Source: Choanephora cucurbitarum
Taxonomy: Eukaryota; Mucoromycota; Mucoromycetes; Mucorales; Choanephoraceae
DNA: 64,000 bases
NCBI GenBank assembly: GCA_025331435.1
Contig: JAIWNI010000008.1
Location: 481,303-545,302, forward strand
Direction: 5' to 3'
In this document: positions 59,334 to 64,000 of the stretch, piece by piece
How positions within the stretch are numbered: the stretch's first letter is position 1
How the letters are laid out: each line of letters begins with the position of its first letter
Program-made: the position numbers and the translations under genes
The notes under the pieces: generated by a model
Databases searched by the model: none
What the model was told of the DNA's origin: nothing
Seen by the model: the letters and a program-made list of their open reading frames with translations, nothing else

Positions 59334-60801
59334 TTTCGCTCTTGTTGATTTTATAAATGAAGGAATAGACAAAGAGAAGGATTGGTGTGGGGTTAAAGTG
59401 TAAAGAAGGAAGGAAGAGGGGTATGAAGAAAAAAAAAAAGAGATTTTTCTTTATTACTGTTGCTAAAGTTTGTTATAAAAAAGAGAGAAAAAAAAAAGCA
59501 AAAAAAAAGAAAAAGATGAACTCCTTTAAAAAAGAAAAAAAAAAAGTGCTACAAAGCTTCACTGTCAAAAATGATCCAAAAATCAATCTGGACCAATAGA
59601 TAGCGAAGCATATCGCTGTCTTAATATTTTCTCATGCACTGATAATAGGTTGTCCTACTCTGACTGTACGAGGTCTTTGCTTTAATTGGGAGGTTATAAA
59701 GATGAATTTGCAAAATCCGACCGGAATCAATTCCATTTTATGGATTAGTGGACATGTACCTTTGCTGCTTTCAGTAGTCCTTTTCTTCCTCTTCTTTCTT
59801 GTTGGTTATACCTACAAGACATACTTTGATTGATTGCTTGCTTTGTAGAGTTAGATAGAAAGTAGAGTGTAATTAAAGAGATAATAAAAAATAAGATAGA
59901 AAGAATTCAAATCCATTGGTTTAAGATACCGACGATCAGAGTCCGTTCACCTTTACAATGCTACGTTAGGGGTACATCAATGACAGCAACTATGATTTCA
60001 TACAAGTGCCTCTATGATTAAGAAGAAAGTAAGCTGACATGAAAAAAAAATCTAATAAATGAAATAGTGAAATCTGTTTGGTCTTGTCAACCGCCCCCCC
60101 CCCCCTCTTTCTTTCCTCCTATTTAATCTTTGTATAACTTTATACTTTAAAAAAACGTACGACAGCACTACAAACTTTAATTTCAAACTTTATTTTTTTT
60201 TTATATAAGCACTTACCACTGAAAAGAAGATGGATTTCAGGAAACTTGAAAAATGACTTGCAAAAAAAACAGGCTTTATTACTCTATCTCCTTGAAAAAA
60301 AAATTTTTTTTCTAGCAAAAAAAAAAATAAATAAATAGAATTCATCAGATAGAACAACAGCTTAAAGAGTTGCATAAACATTGTATGTTTCAAAAAGTCT
60401 GTGCTTGTTTTCTTAACATGTATCAAATTGATAAAATCACTAAAAGGTATTTGAAATTTATTTTTATCAGTCCGAGTGGTTTGAAGAATGTGTTACATTA
60501 GAAGGACACACAGCATTTTGCCCTTTAAGAGAGAGAGAGAGAGAGAAAATTGAATGAACAGGTACACAGCATGTATTTGTAATTTAAAGCAAATAATATC
60601 TGAGACTCTAGTTTGATTATACCTGATACAAAGTTTCTTTTTTATTTCTATGCATAGAAGGGAAAGAAAGAGTGAACCTGTTTTATTTTGGGTGTAGTAT
60701 GGATAGTCTTTTGTTTTAACCTATTCTTTTTTTCTTGGTTTCTTCTGACAGGTAGATCTAACTAAGCTTTTTTTATTTTTTGATTCTCCCTTCTACTTTG
60801 C
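59334..60801. other. 1.5-kb upstream region of the bHLH gene
   Basis: Very AT-rich with long homopolymers (A-runs near 59430-59545; C-run near 60092-60103; A/T-runs 60295-60330). Open frames here consist mostly of Lys codons from A-runs and are not credible genes. Confidence 0.45.
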
Positions 60802-60896
60802 CTCTCCGTGGTCGTAGATCAAGTCGGGTTAGAAACCTTCTATTCCACAATAATCGGAGTTGACTATCAAGAGTGGCCCGAGACAAGGTACAAACC
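60802..60896 (+). repeat. Dispersed repeat, copy A
   Basis: The block CTCTCCG...TAGATCAAGTCGGGTTAGAA...TAATCGGAGTTGA...ACAAGGTACAAA resembles 62977-63036 in the same order and orientation, with extra bases between the conserved parts. Confidence 0.4.
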
Positions 60897-62976
60897 AAAA
60901 GAAAGTGAGAAAGAGAGAGAGAGAAGGATAGCACTATAGACTATATGCATGTAATTCGTGTTTATAGCGAATATACCTTCATGCTTCCTGCCAATAGATC
61001 TTCTACATTAGAACTTTATCGAGATTGATACCCTAAGGAAAAGAATGCGGCATTTGTTTACCCGGTTGTACTCATTCCTCTTTCTCTCAAGAGCCATTGA
61101 GACAGGAATTAGAAAGATAGAGTTGTCTGTTTGATTGCATAGGCTAAAGTGAATGCTTAAAAAAAAAGGACTCCTTCTGCCTTTTTTTTTTTGTAAAGGA
61201 TGATAATAACCTATGAGTTTGGCTCTTTTTTTCTTTATCGGAACAATAAACAAATGAATTAAACTCATTCACTTCGTCATAGCCTCTGTCTCTTCTTTTG
61301 TTCATTGACTGATCAAGAGCTTGAAAATAAAAGAAAATACACTATCAAAAAAGCAGAGAGAGAGAGAGATGATGGTTTCAAATTCTCTGGAAAAGAACCA
61401 ATGGTGCTGAAATCCAAAAAAGAACAGAAAATGATCAAAGTAAATTGTTGAGTTACATTAGTTGAAACCCGAAAATTCAATATCTACTTGACCCTTTTTT
61501 TTTGCCAAGTTATGCAGATGAGGAAGGCTACCTAAAAGGAACCATTTCTTTTTTTAGCTTTTCTAATTACCTGATTTTGAAATACAATAGTAAGGCAATT
61601 GCCTTAACAAAAAAGGGTGCCGAACATGGAAATCAATAAAAGGCATGCCAATCGATCCAAAGTTTCACTCTATGAAACCACTCAATAGTTTTGGGATCGA
61701 AAGAAGTTCTATAGTCGAGAACAATTATGTCCTACAATTTCAATAGACCAATGTTTCAAGTGTGTTTAGATAGCCACAAAGTAAATCATGTAATACTCAA
61801 TGATCAGTTTCGGAAAAGAGAATTGTATTTAAACTAGTTCCTACACACACACACACACTATTTCTTTTGAAGGCACTAACTCAAAATTGATGACGGCCAT
61901 GACTCCACCGATAAAACAAGCTGACAAAGCTGCTTTATTACTATTCTACTCTCTCAGTAGCTGACATAAATTGACATTAGCCTAAATCGGCACATCAATG
62001 GATATTGAATCCTATTCTTAGCCTATGTCAATTTACAAAGACTTTTGAAGCATATTTCTCCATTTAGCCTGGAAAGAAAAAGAGAGAGAACGAAAAGGTC
62101 AATTCATTCCTCCCCTCCTCCAAGTTAACTGATGTTGCCGAGTCTATCATTTTGAAATCACTGAGCTACATATTTCCTTAAATAACTCTCTCTCTCTCTC
62201 TCTATAAAAATCCCTAAAAAAAAAAAAGCTTGTTTCCTACTGATATTCATATTCAACTACTTTAATAAAGAAAGGGAATCCATCAGCTTATGATGGCAAA
62301 TAACAACACTTACTATATGTAATGCTTATCAGAACTCACCTTGGATAAGGTTAGGGAAAATAGTATCTATATTCATTACATAGATAACAACCAATATAAG
62401 AACTTGCCATATAAAGCATGACTGATCAGAGTCTGTCATCTCCCTTATTGAAAGGCTTCAGGTACCAAAATTTAGTTTACAAAAGAATGATAATAGAGTT
62501 TAAGTCAGAATGAACACTATCTCATTGTCTGCTCTTGTTTAGAGAGAAAATCCTATCTGTAAATTCCACCTGGAACCAGCTGAAAGGAAGACTTCTCTTC
62601 TCAAGTAGCAACCCAACAATTGCATTACTCAGAACGTTACATTGTACTCGGTAATTTCCAACTCATTCTTTGACCAACACGATTAAAACTTGGTAGATAA
62701 ACTGGAGCTTCTCAAGGAGTTGAAATAGTGATTCATTCATCACAGTTCATAGACAGAAAGCTTTATAGTATTGAAGCCAAAGACTTGCATTCCAAAAAAA
62801 AAAGAAAGCTAATCTTTCCATAAGAACATTCACTCAGTCTTACTGAGCTTTGCCCTAGATACTTTTTTGGGAGGTTACTTGCCTATATGAGCTCTCTTGA
62901 GATCCTTCCTCTTCTTTCAAGTAAGAAGGGAAAGAGGACTTCTATCTTCTCTCTACTTCTTTACTCTTCTAACGTA
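60897..62976. other. 2.1-kb AT-rich region between dispersed repeats
   Basis: No gene was recognised. GA microsatellites occur near 60909 and 61356, a CA run near 61845 and a TC run near 62188. Confidence 0.4.
61968..62034. repeat. Imperfect inverted repeat (hairpin-forming)
   Basis: AAATTGACATTAGCCTAA and, inverted, AAATTGACATAGGCTAA are separated by about 32 bp. Role unknown. Confidence 0.4.
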
Positions 62977-63036
62977 CTCTCCATAGATCAAATGGAGTTA
63001 GAAAATGGTAATCGGAGTTGATAGAACAAGGTACAA
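62977..63036 (+). repeat. Dispersed repeat, copy B
   Basis: Shares CTCTCC, TAGATCAA, GAGTTAGAAA/GGGTTAGAAA, TAATCGGAGTTGA and ACAAGGTACAAA, in that order, with copy A at 60802-60896. It is shorter. Confidence 0.4.
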
Positions 63037-63160
63037 AGAAACAAGAAGATGTCTAATAGATATGTACAAGTGCATAAACATATAAACTCTGTTCAGTTAA
63101 AGATAAGAGCCTATATGATTTGCATGACACCACATTGAATTTCTTTTTATTATCATCAAT

Positions 63161-64000
63161 CTACCATGACTTTGTAAAGCGTTCGCTTGTTTCCAGTAAC
63201 CCAACTGCCATTTGTAATGCATTCTCAATTCTCTGATTTAGAATGCCGCCTGCTTGTTGTTTGTTGTCGTCTTTATGACTATCTGAGTCCTCAAGGAGCT
63301 GTCGTTGTTTAGATTCTGTATTGATGATGATAGGAAGCTGTAAGAGTACTTTGCAGATAGTGATAGAGAGTTGCATTCTTTTCCATAGACTAAAATACGA
63401 TAGCGTTCTCAGCTCAAGCTGTAGTTCATACAGCTTCATGAGTTCAAACTGAATCACTTTATAGTATTGTTGTGATGCTGTTTGTAAGAAACATATATAA
63501 ATCAGTACGTCTCTTTCTGTTCTTCCTTATATCTGAATTACATTGAAATAATTCTCGGATCTTCCGAAAGCCTAGTTCAATCTGAAGGATGGCATCTTCT
63601 GTAATATGTATACCAGGATTTGTTTCATTTAAGGCATCTATGTCATATGATTATAATTTCAAAAAAAGGGAATTAGCTATGACATGATAGTAGAAACACA
63701 ACAAAATACAAACGTATGAATGCTCTCATAGTTTGGAATTCTCCATCCAACATCTCGTTAAATAACTACAAAATCATTAAACTCAATTCCTTCATTTCTG
63801 TACTATGGATAACTTACTTGATGTAACACCCTCTGTAGGGTGTCATTTGGATTATCTTCACCATTACAGGTAAAGGTAGAAGATGCTGAGGATGTACCTT
63901 TGTGTTTAGATACATCATACAGTAGTTTAGAAGATGGGTTACTGAGTGTTTCATAAGCTATAGAAAGCACTAATTATAAAGAGAGAAAGAAAAGGGTCAT
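63161..64000 (-). CDS. J-domain protein, C-terminal part (5' end outside window)
   Basis: The visible part starts in an exon at 63969-63828 encoding VLSIAYETLSNPSSKLLYDV. This is helix III-IV of a DnaJ J domain (AYxxLSNPxxRxxYD). The HPD motif would lie in the missing upstream exons. A spacer (SKHKGTSSASSTFTCNGEDN) and further exons follow (near 63765-63712, 63638-63542 and 63477-63161). They encode LFNEMLDGEFQTMRAFI, DALNETNPGIHITEDAILQI and a helical C-terminal region (YYKVIQFELMKLYELQLELR onward) ending in ETSERFTKSW. There is no Gly/Phe region or zinc finger, so it is a class III-type J protein, probably a specialised Hsp70 co-chaperone. The family beyond the J domain is not recognised. 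Internal splice sites are approximate. Confidence 0.72.

Noticed and set aside
59387..59599. 70-codon Lys-rich frame
   Set aside because: Made almost entirely of A-run Lys codons in low-complexity DNA.

Overview
The window looks like nuclear DNA of an early-diverging filamentous fungus, most likely a Mucoromycota (Mucorales-type) species. It is AT-rich, with many homopolymer and CT/GA tracts. Genes are broken by short GT-AG introns of about 40-105 nt, and most products are ordinary eukaryotic/fungal housekeeping proteins. The lineage is inferred from gene style and protein families; no rRNA or marker search was possible. I rebuilt exon-intron structures by hand from splice signals, reading frame and protein-family motifs.

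Left part (1-17.8 kb) is gene-dense: 3' part of DNA polymerase alpha (POL1, +), LSM8 (-), a vacuolar-type GH38 alpha-mannosidase (-), a divergent 17-exon alpha/beta-hydrolase of unclear function (+), a tandem PH-domain protein (+) and an ER-type mpaB/rubber-oxygenase-domain protein (-). Then come 2.4 kb without a recognisable gene and a complete Tc1-type transposon (20195-21527) with 39-bp inverted ends and an intact transposase, sitting just upstream of an MFS sugar transporter (+).

Middle part (23.8-40 kb): Pol III subunit RPC9/RPC17 (-), a CaM-kinase-like protein kinase (+), THO complex subunit 1 (-), PRS1-type PRPP synthetase (-), an 87-bp Tc1-like MITE, a histidine acid phosphatase/MINPP-like gene interrupted by a frameshift (+), and a Thr-rich mucin-like single-pass membrane protein with an unusual internal repeat (+). 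A 4.5-kb gene-poor stretch follows, holding a 259-bp foldback element with 95-bp arms, itself lying between a pair of 16-bp inverted repeats.

Right part (44-64 kb): TBC-domain RabGAP (+), mitochondrial glycine-cleavage T-protein (+), a hexokinase homologue whose catalytic Asp and phosphate-1 loop are both substituted (-), a Crz1-like C2H2 factor (-), a small three-exon TMEM18 homologue (+), a secreted CAP/PR-1 protein (+), an Sso-type syntaxin (-), a bHLH factor (-), and the C-terminal part of a J-domain protein (-) running off the right edge. Intergenic spans here are long and very AT-rich.

I found no operon-like functional cluster. The most notable items are the probably non-catalytic hexokinase, the repeat-bearing mucin-like protein, the large uncharacterised alpha/beta-hydrolase, the MINPP-like frameshift and the three small DNA transposon-related elements.
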